This document shows positions 15,332 to 23,944 of a DNA stretch of 26,911 nucleotides, piece by piece. Positions within the stretch are counted from its first letter, which is position 1. Every line of letters begins with the position of its first letter. Made by a program: the position numbers and the translations under genes. A model generated the notes under the pieces. It did no database searches. It was given only the letters and a program-made list of their open reading frames with translations, and was not told where the DNA came from. Source of the stretch: Prevotellaceae bacterium (lineage in GTDB: Bacteria; Bacteroidota; Bacteroidia; Bacteroidales; Bacteroidaceae); the NCBI GenBank assembly GCA_021153165.1, contig JAGKTZ010000023.1, positions 1-26,911 on the forward strand. Reading direction: 5' to 3'.

Positions 15332-16672
15332 ATGCATAAGAGAACGCTGATAAAGAATGCCGTGTTGGTGAACGAAGGCGAAGTGTATGAAGGCGCTTTG
15401 CTGATACAAAACCATCATATCGAACAGGTGTTGCGCGGACGCGACGCTATGCCCACACAACCCGCCGACCAGGTGATAGATGCCCAGGGAGCCTACCTCC
15501 TGCCCGGCGTGATCGACAGCCATGTCCACCTGCGCGAGCCAGGCTATACGCACAAGGGTGATATGCGCACCGAGACTGCGGCAGCGGCAGCAGGTGGTGT
15601 GACCACAGTGCTGGATATGCCCAACACGGTGCCACAGACACTGACCCTCGAAGCACTGGAGGAAAAAATGGCATTGGCTCGGGAAAAGAGTTTGGTTAAC
15701 TACGGTTTCTATATCGGAGCCTCGAATACCAATGCAGAAGAGTTGAGCAAAATCAACCCCCGCCACGTTTGCGGCATTAAGGTCTTCATGGGTTCTTCGA
15801 CTGGCAATATGCTCGTGGATCAAGAGGAAGCGTTGCGCCGAGTATTCAGTCTGCACGGTTTGCCTATCGTGACGCACTGCGAAGACTCGGCAGTGATCGC
15901 AGAAAATATGCAGTCGGCAAAGCAGACCTATGGCGAAGATCCCGAGGTGGCACAACATAGCACAATTCGTTCGGTCGAGGCATGCTATCGCTCTACAAAA
16001 TTGGCAGTAAAGATGGCCCGAGAGTGCGGCACCCGATTGCATGTGGCACATATCTCGACCGCGAAGGAATTGGAACTCTTCTCAGCCGAAGACAAGCACA
16101 TCACAGCCGAAGTATGTCTGCCACATCTCGTCTTCACTACTGCCGACTATGCACGACTCGGAACCCGCATCAAGTGCAACCCAGCCGTGAAATCCGCTAC
16201 AGACCGCGACGCATTGCGTACAGCCCTGAATGGCGATATCATCACAACGGTGGGTACAGACCATGCGCCACACTTGCTCAGCGAGAAGGTTGGTGGTGCA
16301 GCGCGTGCCGTATCGGGTATGCCCATGGTGCAGTTCTCATTGCCAGCAATGCTTGGATTGGTGGACGAAGGTGTATTGAGCATCGCACGCCTCGTGCAGT
16401 TGATGTGTCACAATCCCGTAGAAACCTTCCAAATCGAGAACCGCGGTTACCTGCGCGAAGGTTACAAAGCCGATCTCGTCGTGGTGCGCCCCGATAGTCC
16501 CTGGACGCTCACACCAAATCAGATAGAAAGCAAATGCAACTGGAGTCCGCTCGAAGGACGCGTATTCCGCCATCGTGTGGAAAAGACCTTCGTCAACGGC
16601 TACCTGCTCTACAACAACGGACATATCACCGACTACGACCATACTGGCGAGGCAGTGACATACAATAGATGA
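15332..16672 (+). CDS. pyrC: Dihydroorotase
   Basis: Dihydroorotase interconverts carbamoyl aspartate and dihydroorotate in pyrimidine synthesis. The 446-residue class I-type protein shows the metal-binding DSHVHLREPG (His64, His66), the likely carbamylated Lys150 in GIKVFMGSSTG, His182 in THCED, His240 in LHVAHIS, and Asp310 in GTDHAPH. All key residues of an active enzyme are present. The symbol could equally be given as pyrC or allied amidohydrolase naming, but REPG and the KVFMGSS context favour true dihydroorotase. The ATG at 15332 follows the GT2 stop by 34 bp; an earlier in-frame ATG would overlap GT2 and adds unrelated sequence. Its last codons overlap the next gene by 4 bp (ATGA), so the two are likely translationally coupled. 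Confidence 0.94.
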   Translation: MHKRTLIKNAVLVNEGEVYEGALLIQNHHIEQVLRGRDAMPTQPADQVIDAQGAYLLPGVIDSHVHLREPGYTHKGDMRTETAAAAAGGVTTVLDMPNTVPQTLTLEALEEKMALAREKSLVNYGFYIGASNTNAEELSKINPRHVCGIKVFMGSSTGNMLVDQEEALRRVFSLHGLPIVTHCEDSAVIAENMQSAKQTYGEDPEVAQHSTIRSVEACYRSTKLAVKMARECGTRLHVAHISTAKELELFSAEDKHITAEVCLPHLVFTTADYARLGTRIKCNPAVKSATDRDALRTALNGDIITTVGTDHAPHLLSEKVGGAARAVSGMPMVQFSLPAMLGLVDEGVLSIARLVQLMCHNPVETFQIENRGYLREGYKADLVVVRPDSPWTLTPNQIESKCNWSPLEGRVFRHRVEKTFVNGYLLYNNGHITDYDHTGEAVTYNR

Positions 16673-17628
16673 TACGCACGCTGACCTTTGACATAGCCAC
16701 ATTGGTGCCCTATATCGACTGGGTATACTTCCTGCATGCGTGGGGATTCCCGCCGCGATTTGCCTCTATTGCCAGGGTGCACGATTGCGCCGCATGTCGC
16801 AGTGCATGGGTGGAGGCGCAGGCTGAAGACGACAAACCGAGAGCGAAAGCCATCATCTCCCTATACGATGAAGCCCAAAGGGTGCTGAAGCAAATGGCCC
16901 AGGCAAAAGTCATGGCAAAAGCACGGGTGGGATTGTTTCCAGCCTGGAGCGAAGATGAAGATATTATCCTCGTGACTTCAACGGGAAATGTGCGACTCAA
17001 TCTCCTGCGCCAGCAACATTCTGCATCAAAGGGAAAACCCAATTATTGTCTGGCAGATTTTATCGCCCCAAGGGTGGTGAGTCGATATGACGAGGTGCGC
17101 TTCCCGATGACTGATGCACAGGGCACTCAGGCGGATGGCCTGCTTCATGCCTCGGCGATAGGTGTGTTTGCAGCAACGGTGCATGCGGAGCAGGTGACCG
17201 AGAGTGGCGATGATTATAACACCCTGATGACAGAAACCCTATCTCAGCGCTTGGCAGAAGCCTGTGTAGAGAAAATGCACGAGGTCGTGCGGAAAGAAAT
17301 ATGGGGATACGCCCAGGCAGAGCACTTGGCCGTAGCAGATATGCTGGCAGAAAAGTACGTAGGTCTACGACCAGCGGTGGGGTATCCCTCATTGCCCGAC
17401 CTAAGTCTCAACTTCGACCTGGATGGTGTGATAGACTTTGGCGAAATCGGCATCTCGCTCACCGAAAACGGGATGATGTCGCCACAAGCCTCGGTGTCGG
17501 GACTGCTGTTTGCCCATCCCTTAGCACAACACTTTGCCGTGGGAAAAATAGGCGACGACCAATTGGCAGATTATGCTTCGCGCAGAGGACAGACATTAGC
17601 GGATATCCGCAGATATCTCAAGCACTAA
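16669..17628 (+). CDS. Free-standing MetH reactivation (AdoMet-binding) domain protein
   Basis: This 319-residue protein matches the C-terminal activation domain of cobalamin-dependent methionine synthase across its length. VPYIDWVYFLHAWGF opens it, as in MetH, followed by VGLFPAWSEDED, RQQ, LADFIAP and RLAEACVEKMHEVVRKEIWGY. The end has GLRPAVGYPSLPD and SVSGLLFAHPLAQHFAVGKI. By alignment from memory to E. coli MetH, the AdoMet-contact residues Glu1097, Arg1134 and Tyr1139 correspond to Glu197, Arg234 and Tyr239, all kept. In MetH this domain supplies AdoMet to rescue oxidised cobalamin. No homocysteine, folate or B12-binding modules are present here or nearby, so it must act in trans or serve another corrinoid protein. 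It overlaps dihydroorotase by 4 bp. Confidence 0.88.
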   Translation: MIRTLTFDIATLVPYIDWVYFLHAWGFPPRFASIARVHDCAACRSAWVEAQAEDDKPRAKAIISLYDEAQRVLKQMAQAKVMAKARVGLFPAWSEDEDIILVTSTGNVRLNLLRQQHSASKGKPNYCLADFIAPRVVSRYDEVRFPMTDAQGTQADGLLHASAIGVFAATVHAEQVTESGDDYNTLMTETLSQRLAEACVEKMHEVVRKEIWGYAQAEHLAVADMLAEKYVGLRPAVGYPSLPDLSLNFDLDGVIDFGEIGISLTENGMMSPQASVSGLLFAHPLAQHFAVGKIGDDQLADYASRRGQTLADIRRYLKH

Positions 17629-17698
17629 CAAAAAAGGTATAGAAGAAACTCAGAGAGTAAAACCAAAAGCATTTTATACAAAAAAATATATAGCGATT

Positions 17699-18457
17699 AT
17701 GAAAATCTTGTATCGACTCTATCAGCTATTCATCGCACTTCCCTTGGGATTGATTGTGACAGTCTTGTTATGCCTCATTATCATTATTGGCTGTTTGCTC
17801 GGCAGTGCTCATTTCTGGGGTTACTATCCTGGTAAAATTTGGGCACAAATCATCTGCCGCCTGCTATTATTACCCATCGAGGTTGTAGGTCGTGAAAAGA
17901 TTGACAAGAAGCAGAGCTATGTGTTCGTGGCCAACCATCAAGGGCCAATGGATATATTCTTGGTTTACGGTTACCTGGGTCGCAACTTCAAATGGATGAT
18001 GAAAAAGTCATTGCGCAAGACCCCGCTGATCGGTTATACTTGCGAAAAAGCACGACATATCTTTGTGGACAAAAGTGGTCCGAAGAAAATTCAGGAAACT
18101 ATCGAGAATGCACGTCAAACTCTGCAAGGCGGTACATCACTCGTTGTCTTCCCCGAAGGATCTCGTTCCTTCACCGGACACATGGGCAAGTTTCGCAAAG
18201 GCGCCTTCCAGTTGGCTGACGATATCGGCTTGCCCGTAGTACCAGTGACTATCGACGGCTCATTCGATGTACTCACGCGTATGGCAGGTTTCAACTTTGT
18301 CAATCATCACAAGATGCGCTTGATCATCCACGACCCCATCTTCCCCAATGGTCATGGTCCAGAAGTGCTCAAAGAGACAATGGAAAAATCATACGAAGCC
18401 ATCATGTCAGCACTCCCCGAAAGACATCAAGGCTACGTAGAAAATAAGGATCAATAA
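17699..18457 (+). CDS. plsC: 1-acyl-sn-glycerol-3-phosphate acyltransferase
   Basis: This 252-residue membrane-bound acyltransferase adds the second acyl chain to lysophosphatidic acid, giving phosphatidic acid for phospholipid synthesis. A hydrophobic N-terminus (about residues 8-36) anchors it. The catalytic NHxxxxD motif is NHQGPMD (His80, Asp85), and the glycerol-phosphate-binding FPEGSRS lies at 151-157. A VPVTIDGS-type stretch follows. Length and motif spacing are normal for PlsC; acylation of another lysolipid, such as an ornithine or glycine lipid, cannot be excluded. It starts 70 bp after the MetH-domain gene with an A-rich leader and is followed at 17 bp by the GNAT gene, so all three probably share a transcript. 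Confidence 0.93.
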   Translation: MKILYRLYQLFIALPLGLIVTVLLCLIIIIGCLLGSAHFWGYYPGKIWAQIICRLLLLPIEVVGREKIDKKQSYVFVANHQGPMDIFLVYGYLGRNFKWMMKKSLRKTPLIGYTCEKARHIFVDKSGPKKIQETIENARQTLQGGTSLVVFPEGSRSFTGHMGKFRKGAFQLADDIGLPVVPVTIDGSFDVLTRMAGFNFVNHHKMRLIIHDPIFPNGHGPEVLKETMEKSYEAIMSALPERHQGYVENKDQ

Positions 18458-18474
18458 TAACTCCTGTTACCCCT

Positions 18475-18912
18475 ATGCTAAGTTCCAATATCATCGAGGT
18501 GAAAGAGGCTACTCCTCAACTCATACAAGAGGTCAACAATCTCTTGGCACAACTTTCTACGCGTAAACCTCAAATAGACGTTACCATACTACAACAAATC
18601 ATTGATTCGCCCGATACACACTTATATATATATTATAAGGAAGGTAAGGCGGCAGGTATGCTTACTCTCGCTTCCTATCTTGCTCCAACCGGCAGGAAAT
18701 GGTGGATTGAAGACGTTGTGGTGGACGAGCGATACAGAGGATGTGGCATCGGTCAAGCCTTGGTCGAAAATGCCGCCCTAGAAGTACACAATCATGGCGG
18801 CGGAAGTCTACTCCTCACCTCGCGCCCCTCACGAGAAGCGGCCAACCGCCTCTATCAGCGCGCAGGGTTTGAAAAGAGAGAGACCAATGTCTACAAGAAG
18901 ACTGTGGAATGA
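18475..18912 (+). CDS. GNAT-family N-acetyltransferase
   Basis: This 145-residue single-domain acetyltransferase has IEDVVVDERYRGCGIGQALV (about residues 78-97), including the acetyl-CoA pyrophosphate-binding loop RGCGIG, and the C-terminal ANRLYQRAGFEKRETNVYKK typical of GNAT fold motif B. The substrate is unknown; small standalone GNAT proteins may modify amines, antibiotics, peptides or protein N-termini. It is cytoplasmic, with no signal. It begins 17 bp after plsC and its TGA overlaps the GtrA gene's ATG, so the three are probably cotranscribed and coupled. Start ATG 18475 gives the normal N-terminus for the fold. Confidence 0.9.
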   Translation: MLSSNIIEVKEATPQLIQEVNNLLAQLSTRKPQIDVTILQQIIDSPDTHLYIYYKEGKAAGMLTLASYLAPTGRKWWIEDVVVDERYRGCGIGQALVENAALEVHNHGGGSLLLTSRPSREAANRLYQRAGFEKRETNVYKKTVE

Positions 18913-19310
18913 TGAATGCCCAAGCAGGAAAAGCTGAAATCATACGCCTCGTTAAATTTGGTAGTGTGGGCGTGCTCAATACCGCTTTGACCTTTTTCCT
19001 CTTTTGGGGACTGCGGTCGATAGGGGTGGGGCTGAATACATCGAATGTGCTGAGTTATATCGGCGGCGGCATTAATAGTTTTGTCTGTAACAAACTCTGG
19101 GTGTTCAAAGCCCAAGGCTCAACTTGGATTAAGGAAGCATTGCTCTTTGCTCTTGGTTTGGGAATTTGCTGGGCAATACAGTGGGTAGTCTTTACCCTTG
19201 CTCTGGAATATTGTCCCGAACTTGCAGCACAAGCCATCGGTATGGTAGTGTATACGATGTGCAACTATTTGTACAATCGCCTAATCACATTTCACACCGC
19301 TCCTCATTGA
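18909..19310 (+). CDS. GtrA-family membrane protein
   Basis: This 133-residue integral membrane protein has four predicted helices (roughly 14-36, 40-60, 75-95 and 102-122). It carries GtrA family signatures: RLVKFGSVGVLNT near the start, the SYIGGGINSFVCNKLWVF stretch, and the terminal NYLYNRLITF. GtrA proteins are thought to flip or anchor polyprenyl-linked sugars, often next to or fused with a DPM1-like GT2. A GT2 of that type lies 3.6 kb upstream in the same run (14548), and the two may work together. Translation may begin at ATG 18909 or the adjacent ATG 18912; either way the stop of the GNAT gene is overlapped. Confidence 0.9.
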   Translation: MMNAQAGKAEIIRLVKFGSVGVLNTALTFFLFWGLRSIGVGLNTSNVLSYIGGGINSFVCNKLWVFKAQGSTWIKEALLFALGLGICWAIQWVVFTLALEYCPELAAQAIGMVVYTMCNYLYNRLITFHTAPH

Positions 19311-19377
19311 CTACAATATAAAATAAAGTGTAGCGCGACAGATCGTACTAGAATTAAAACAAAACAAGATATAAAAC

Positions 19378-22263
19378 ATGAAAAAGTTACTCTCCCTGCC
19401 AGCAAACGCAGCAAAAAACTTTCACGACTTCACGGATTATCCACGATCAGAATATTATGCGACATCAGACCCAGCGGATAGAAAACTGGGCTCTGGTGGC
19501 GGTACAACGTGGTTGCTGAACTGCGCACATCATGCCGAAGATGCTGAAATAGATTTTGAAGAATGGTTGGCAAAAGAAAAGCGCATTTTGCTACATGCAG
19601 GGGGACAAAGCAGAAGACTTCCTGCATATGCAGCTTGCGGTAAGGTGCTGACTCCTGTGCCTATCTTCCGATGGGCGCGCGGTCAGGGAATCGCTCAAAA
19701 CCTACTGGATCTGCAAATGCCGCTGTATGAAAAAATCATGCACAAGGCACCTGCAAATATACACACCTTGGTGGCGAGTGGCGATGTCTACTTGCGTTGC
19801 ACCGAGGAATTGCAAGAAATCCCCGAGGCTGATGTGATTTGCTACGGTCTTTGGGGAGATCCTGTGACCACGTCGCATCATGGTGTTTTCCTGATGAATC
19901 GTGAGACCCCGACAAAGCTGGATTTTATGTTGCAAAAGCCTGATACTGCCACTCAGTCACGCTATGCACAGACTCACTTCCTTTTGATGGATATAGGTGT
20001 GTGGTTGCTTTCAGACAAAGCCGTAAAATTGCTACAAAAGAAGGCTCCGTTTGCACCAACCTTTGCCGGTGGTGAAGGAGAAGAACCTTTGTGTCCACAA
20101 CATCCAGCCTACGATCTCTATTCTGAATTTGGATGTGCACTAGGTCAGAATCCTTCTCAACCAGATCCCGAACTTGCGGAACTGAGTGTAGCTATTTTGC
20201 CCCTTCCCGGTGGAGAATTTTATCACTTCGGTACTGCTCCAGAACTGATATCTTCGACCGTAAGCATTCAGAACTTGGTAAAAGACCAAAGGTTTATCAT
20301 CAAGCGTGGTATCAAAGAGCAATCTTCTGTTTTCACACAGAATGCTATTGTCAATGCAAGACCTACTGCGGAGAATGAAAACATTTGGATAGAAAACGCC
20401 TACGTAGGTAATGGTTGGAAGTATCGTAAAAATAATATTATCACAGGAGTGCCACAAAACGATTGGGATATAACTTTAAAGGAAGGTATCTGTCTTGATA
20501 TTATTCCTATCGGAGAAGCTACTTATGCTTTGCGCCCATATGGTTACGAAGATGCTTTTCGTGGTAAATTAGGTGTAAGTGAAACGACCTATTTGGGAAA
20601 ATCTATCACACAATGGCTGCAGGAAAGAAATATAGATGTTGCGCTATTGGGAACAGACTGCGATATGCAAGCAGCACGACTTTTCCCCGTTTGCGAAGAC
20701 CTCGATATCTTGAAGTCATTGCTTGATTGGTTCCTGTCTGATACGCCAGATACGAGCCTTACTGAATTGTGGAAAAACCTACCTCGACTTTCTGCAGATG
20801 AAATCTCAGTGCAGGCAAACCTTTGCCGACAAGCAGCGCAACGTGCAGAATTTCGTGCAGACAACTTGAAGACTTTGGCGAGCAATTGGAAGAAAAGCGT
20901 ATTCTATCAATCCGATTTGAAAGATATGGCGGATCATTTCCATCAGGCGCATTTGCCATTGCCCATGCCTTTGCCTCAAGATACAGCGCTGATGACTCGT
21001 GTGCACGATGCTATGTTCCGTTCGCAAATCCTCAGACTGCAGGGAGAAGAAGGTGATGCAGAAAAGATGTCAAACAAAGCCTTCTCGCTGCTGAGAGAAG
21101 CCTTGACAGAACGCGCTGAGACCGAAAAGTGCAACCCCAAGATGAATACGCTGAGCGATCAAATCGTGTGGGCACGTAGTCCGGTCAGAATTGACGTAGC
21201 CGGCGGTTGGACAGACACGCCACCTTATAGTTTGCTCAATGGTGGTAATGTTATCAATCTGGCAATAGAATTAAATGGACAACCACCTCTGCAAGTTTAC
21301 GTCAAACCTTGTGACCGCCCAATTGTGATTTGTCGTTCTATCGACCTCGGTGCTATTGAATGCATTGAGACTTATGAAGAATTGAGCGAGTATCGCAAAG
21401 TGGGTTCTCCCTTCTCTATTCCTAAGGCAGCACTCTCGTTGGCGGGATTTTTGCCAAGATTCTCTGGTCAGCATTATAAGACCTTGAAGGAACAACTCGA
21501 AGCCTTCGGTTGCGGTATTGAGATCACGTTGCTCTCAGCAATTCCCGCGGGTTCAGGACTGGGCACAAGTTCAATTCTTGCTGCTACAGTTTTGGGCGCA
21601 CTCAACGATTTCTGCGCACTGGGTTGGGATAAAAATGAGATATCAGAACGTACCTTGATTCTAGAACAATTGTTGACAACAGGTGGCGGTTGGCAAGACC
21701 AATATGGCGGCGTATTGCATGGTATTAAGTTATTGCAAACAGAACCAGGAATACGTCAAATGGCTACGCCACGTTGGTTACCAGATAATATCTTTACTGA
21801 TTCGCAAACTAAACCTTGCCACCTATTATATTATACTGGTGTCACACGCACGGCGAAGAATATTCTGGCCGAAATAGTCCGTGGTATGTTCCTCAATAGT
21901 AATTCTCATTTGGCATTACTCGACGAAATGAAGGCACATGCCCTTGCGATGTATGACCGCATTCAATTGGGAGACTTTGAAGGTTACGGCAAATTGTTGC
22001 GCGAGACTTGGGAACAAAATAAACGCCTTGATGCGGGTACAAATCCTCCGATTATCGACGAACTCTGCGCTCGTGTGGACGACCTTTGCGCTGGTTACAA
22101 ACTACCAGGTGCTGGTGGCGGTGGATTCTTGTATATGTTGGCAAAAGACGCCGAAGCTGCAGCAAGAATCAAGAAGATGCTGAAAGAAAATCCTCTGCGC
22201 CCCAATGCACGATTTGTGAATATGGATATTTCAGCCAAGGGCTTGCAAGTGAGCCGTTCTTAA
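19378..22263 (+). CDS. fkp: Bifunctional L-fucokinase / GDP-fucose pyrophosphorylase (Fkp)
   Basis: Fkp makes GDP-L-fucose from free fucose: the kinase half forms fucose-1-phosphate and the N-terminal half adds GMP from GTP. In Bacteroides this feeds fucosylation of capsule and surface glycoproteins. The 961-residue protein carries HAGGQSRRLPAYAACGKVL (about 73-91), the nucleotidyltransferase motif, then a beta-helix-like middle. The C-terminal GHMP kinase begins at WARSPVRIDVAGGWTDTPPY (about 597-616), with the ATP loop IPAGSGLGTSS (about 722-732) and the GAGGGGF motif (about 912-918). All key regions of the fused enzyme are present at normal length. It starts 67 bp after GtrA and is followed at 30 bp by the nucleotidase. 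Confidence 0.97.
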   Translation: MKKLLSLPANAAKNFHDFTDYPRSEYYATSDPADRKLGSGGGTTWLLNCAHHAEDAEIDFEEWLAKEKRILLHAGGQSRRLPAYAACGKVLTPVPIFRWARGQGIAQNLLDLQMPLYEKIMHKAPANIHTLVASGDVYLRCTEELQEIPEADVICYGLWGDPVTTSHHGVFLMNRETPTKLDFMLQKPDTATQSRYAQTHFLLMDIGVWLLSDKAVKLLQKKAPFAPTFAGGEGEEPLCPQHPAYDLYSEFGCALGQNPSQPDPELAELSVAILPLPGGEFYHFGTAPELISSTVSIQNLVKDQRFIIKRGIKEQSSVFTQNAIVNARPTAENENIWIENAYVGNGWKYRKNNIITGVPQNDWDITLKEGICLDIIPIGEATYALRPYGYEDAFRGKLGVSETTYLGKSITQWLQERNIDVALLGTDCDMQAARLFPVCEDLDILKSLLDWFLSDTPDTSLTELWKNLPRLSADEISVQANLCRQAAQRAEFRADNLKTLASNWKKSVFYQSDLKDMADHFHQAHLPLPMPLPQDTALMTRVHDAMFRSQILRLQGEEGDAEKMSNKAFSLLREALTERAETEKCNPKMNTLSDQIVWARSPVRIDVAGGWTDTPPYSLLNGGNVINLAIELNGQPPLQVYVKPCDRPIVICRSIDLGAIECIETYEELSEYRKVGSPFSIPKAALSLAGFLPRFSGQHYKTLKEQLEAFGCGIEITLLSAIPAGSGLGTSSILAATVLGALNDFCALGWDKNEISERTLILEQLLTTGGGWQDQYGGVLHGIKLLQTEPGIRQMATPRWLPDNIFTDSQTKPCHLLYYTGVTRTAKNILAEIVRGMFLNSNSHLALLDEMKAHALAMYDRIQLGDFEGYGKLLRETWEQNKRLDAGTNPPIIDELCARVDDLCAGYKLPGAGGGGFLYMLAKDAEAAARIKKMLKENPLRPNARFVNMDISAKGLQVSRS

Positions 22264-22293
22264 TAAATTTGACCATAAGTATAGAAGTAGAAT

Positions 22294-23937
22294 ATGAATA
22301 TGAAGAAATATCAAATTCCCGCACTTATTTTGACAGCAACCCTATCTTTGTTTGGCGGAGTAAATGCGTCTGCGCAAAATAACGTTGCAGAAACTAAAAA
22401 TGACAACGAAATCACACTCGGCATATTTGCTATCAATGATTTTCATGCCAGCTTTGTTAGAAATGAATCTAAGCATACGCCGGGTGCCCCTGCTTTGGTA
22501 CAAACGATGGACTCTCTGTGCAGAGTTTATCCTTATCATATTGTCGTGAATGCTGGCGACACATTTGGGGGAAGTTATCTTTATAGCATGTCCCGTGAGA
22601 AAGGACTCGTGCCCCAACTTTTCAGAGATTTGAATATACAGATCTCCGCTCTGGGCAATCATGAATTTGATGAAGGCCAAGAGAAACTGGCTGCTAAGTG
22701 GAAGGGTGCAGAATTGAGACCAGATGATTGGAACTTTACCTATGTTGCCGCAAATATTCGCAATGACAAAGGTGAATGCCCATCCTTTGCACGTCCTTAT
22801 GCAGTACAGGAAATAGTATTGCCCCAAGGCCAAAACATAAAAGTTGCTTTCATCGGACTCACTACATCTGATGCACCCCAACAAACCAGTGCTAGAAATG
22901 TCAAGGGCCTCTCGTTTGATGGCAACTATCCCAAGGTGCTTGACTCCTTGAAGCAGACGCCTGGTTATGATGTCGTGGAAAAAGCCGATTTGCGCTTCAT
23001 CTTGTCGCACCTGGGTACTGCACAGCAGGGCGAAGATGCTTTCTGGATTGATGGTAATCAGGACAATCTGAAAAAGATCGACGACCCCTCGATTCATGGT
23101 CTAATCACCAGTCACACGCACGAGTTGGTAGCTTCACATATCAATGCCCGCTGTTATCCAGTCGTTCAGGGCTTGAGCCATGGCAACTATATCAGCATGC
23201 TCGAGGTAAAGTTTGATACACTGACCCGTCGTGTCGGCGAGATTACTCCTCGCCTGGTGCGTATTTATCCTAAGGCCGTGCTCGAAGAAAAGCCTGCGCG
23301 ACTGCAAAAGCAAATCGAAGAAACTCTGGCACAATATAAGACGAAGGGGGGCACTCCTCTCGGAAAGCCAGTGATGCACCTCGACGCTCCCCTGGAGCAC
23401 AATCGTCGCAACAAGTTCCGCCAAACTGAGGTCGGCACCTTGGTGTGTCAATCCTTTGCCGAAACTTATCGCAAGAATGAAGGCCTTTCGGACAAAGCGC
23501 TGGTAATTGGTGTGAGCCACTTCGGTAGTATTCGTGCCGGATTCCCTGCTGGCGATATTTCTGTGCTAGATGTTGGCGAAACGTTACCTTTTGCCAATGC
23601 TCTGCGCGTTTATCACATGACCGGCAAACAGCTATTTGACCTCGTCGCATTTGGTCTGAGGAATAAACGATTTGGACAAATCCAAACGTCCTATTTGTCT
23701 TACGAAAGAGATCAAGAGAGCGGAGAATTGTTGCGCTTGTTTTATACCAAGGGCAAGAAGCCTCAAGAAGTAAAAGCTAAGAAAAAATACTACGTAGTCG
23801 TAGATGATTATATCGTGCGCGGAGGTGATGGCTATCCCGTCTCACTCTTCCCAGAAGAGGTGGAAGTGAAGCCGACTCACACCCTGCCCACGACTACAGA
23901 TGTATTTATCGATTATCTCTCTAATTTGAAGCAATAA
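22294..23937 (+). CDS. Exported 5'-nucleotidase / metallophosphatase
   Basis: This 547-residue exported two-domain nucleotidase of the UshA type has a signal peptide at residues 1-28 (hydrophobic stretch IPALILTATLSLFGGVNASA). The metal-binding motifs follow: NDFH (48-51), GDTFGGS (88-94), GNHEFD (121-126), and HxH-like GLITSHTHE later. The C-terminal domain (about 360-545) has the substrate-binding GDISVLDVGETLPFANALRV and a terminal DDYIVRGGDGYP. It likely removes phosphate from extracytoplasmic nucleotides so that nucleosides can be taken up, which suits the uridine kinase at 5899. A second ATG two codons later (22300) is equally possible. It follows fkp at 30 bp and precedes agmatine deiminase at 7 bp. 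Confidence 0.92.
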   Translation: MNMKKYQIPALILTATLSLFGGVNASAQNNVAETKNDNEITLGIFAINDFHASFVRNESKHTPGAPALVQTMDSLCRVYPYHIVVNAGDTFGGSYLYSMSREKGLVPQLFRDLNIQISALGNHEFDEGQEKLAAKWKGAELRPDDWNFTYVAANIRNDKGECPSFARPYAVQEIVLPQGQNIKVAFIGLTTSDAPQQTSARNVKGLSFDGNYPKVLDSLKQTPGYDVVEKADLRFILSHLGTAQQGEDAFWIDGNQDNLKKIDDPSIHGLITSHTHELVASHINARCYPVVQGLSHGNYISMLEVKFDTLTRRVGEITPRLVRIYPKAVLEEKPARLQKQIEETLAQYKTKGGTPLGKPVMHLDAPLEHNRRNKFRQTEVGTLVCQSFAETYRKNEGLSDKALVIGVSHFGSIRAGFPAGDISVLDVGETLPFANALRVYHMTGKQLFDLVAFGLRNKRFGQIQTSYLSYERDQESGELLRLFYTKGKKPQEVKAKKKYYVVVDDYIVRGGDGYPVSLFPEEVEVKPTHTLPTTTDVFIDYLSNLKQ

Positions 23938-23944
23938 AAATAGA

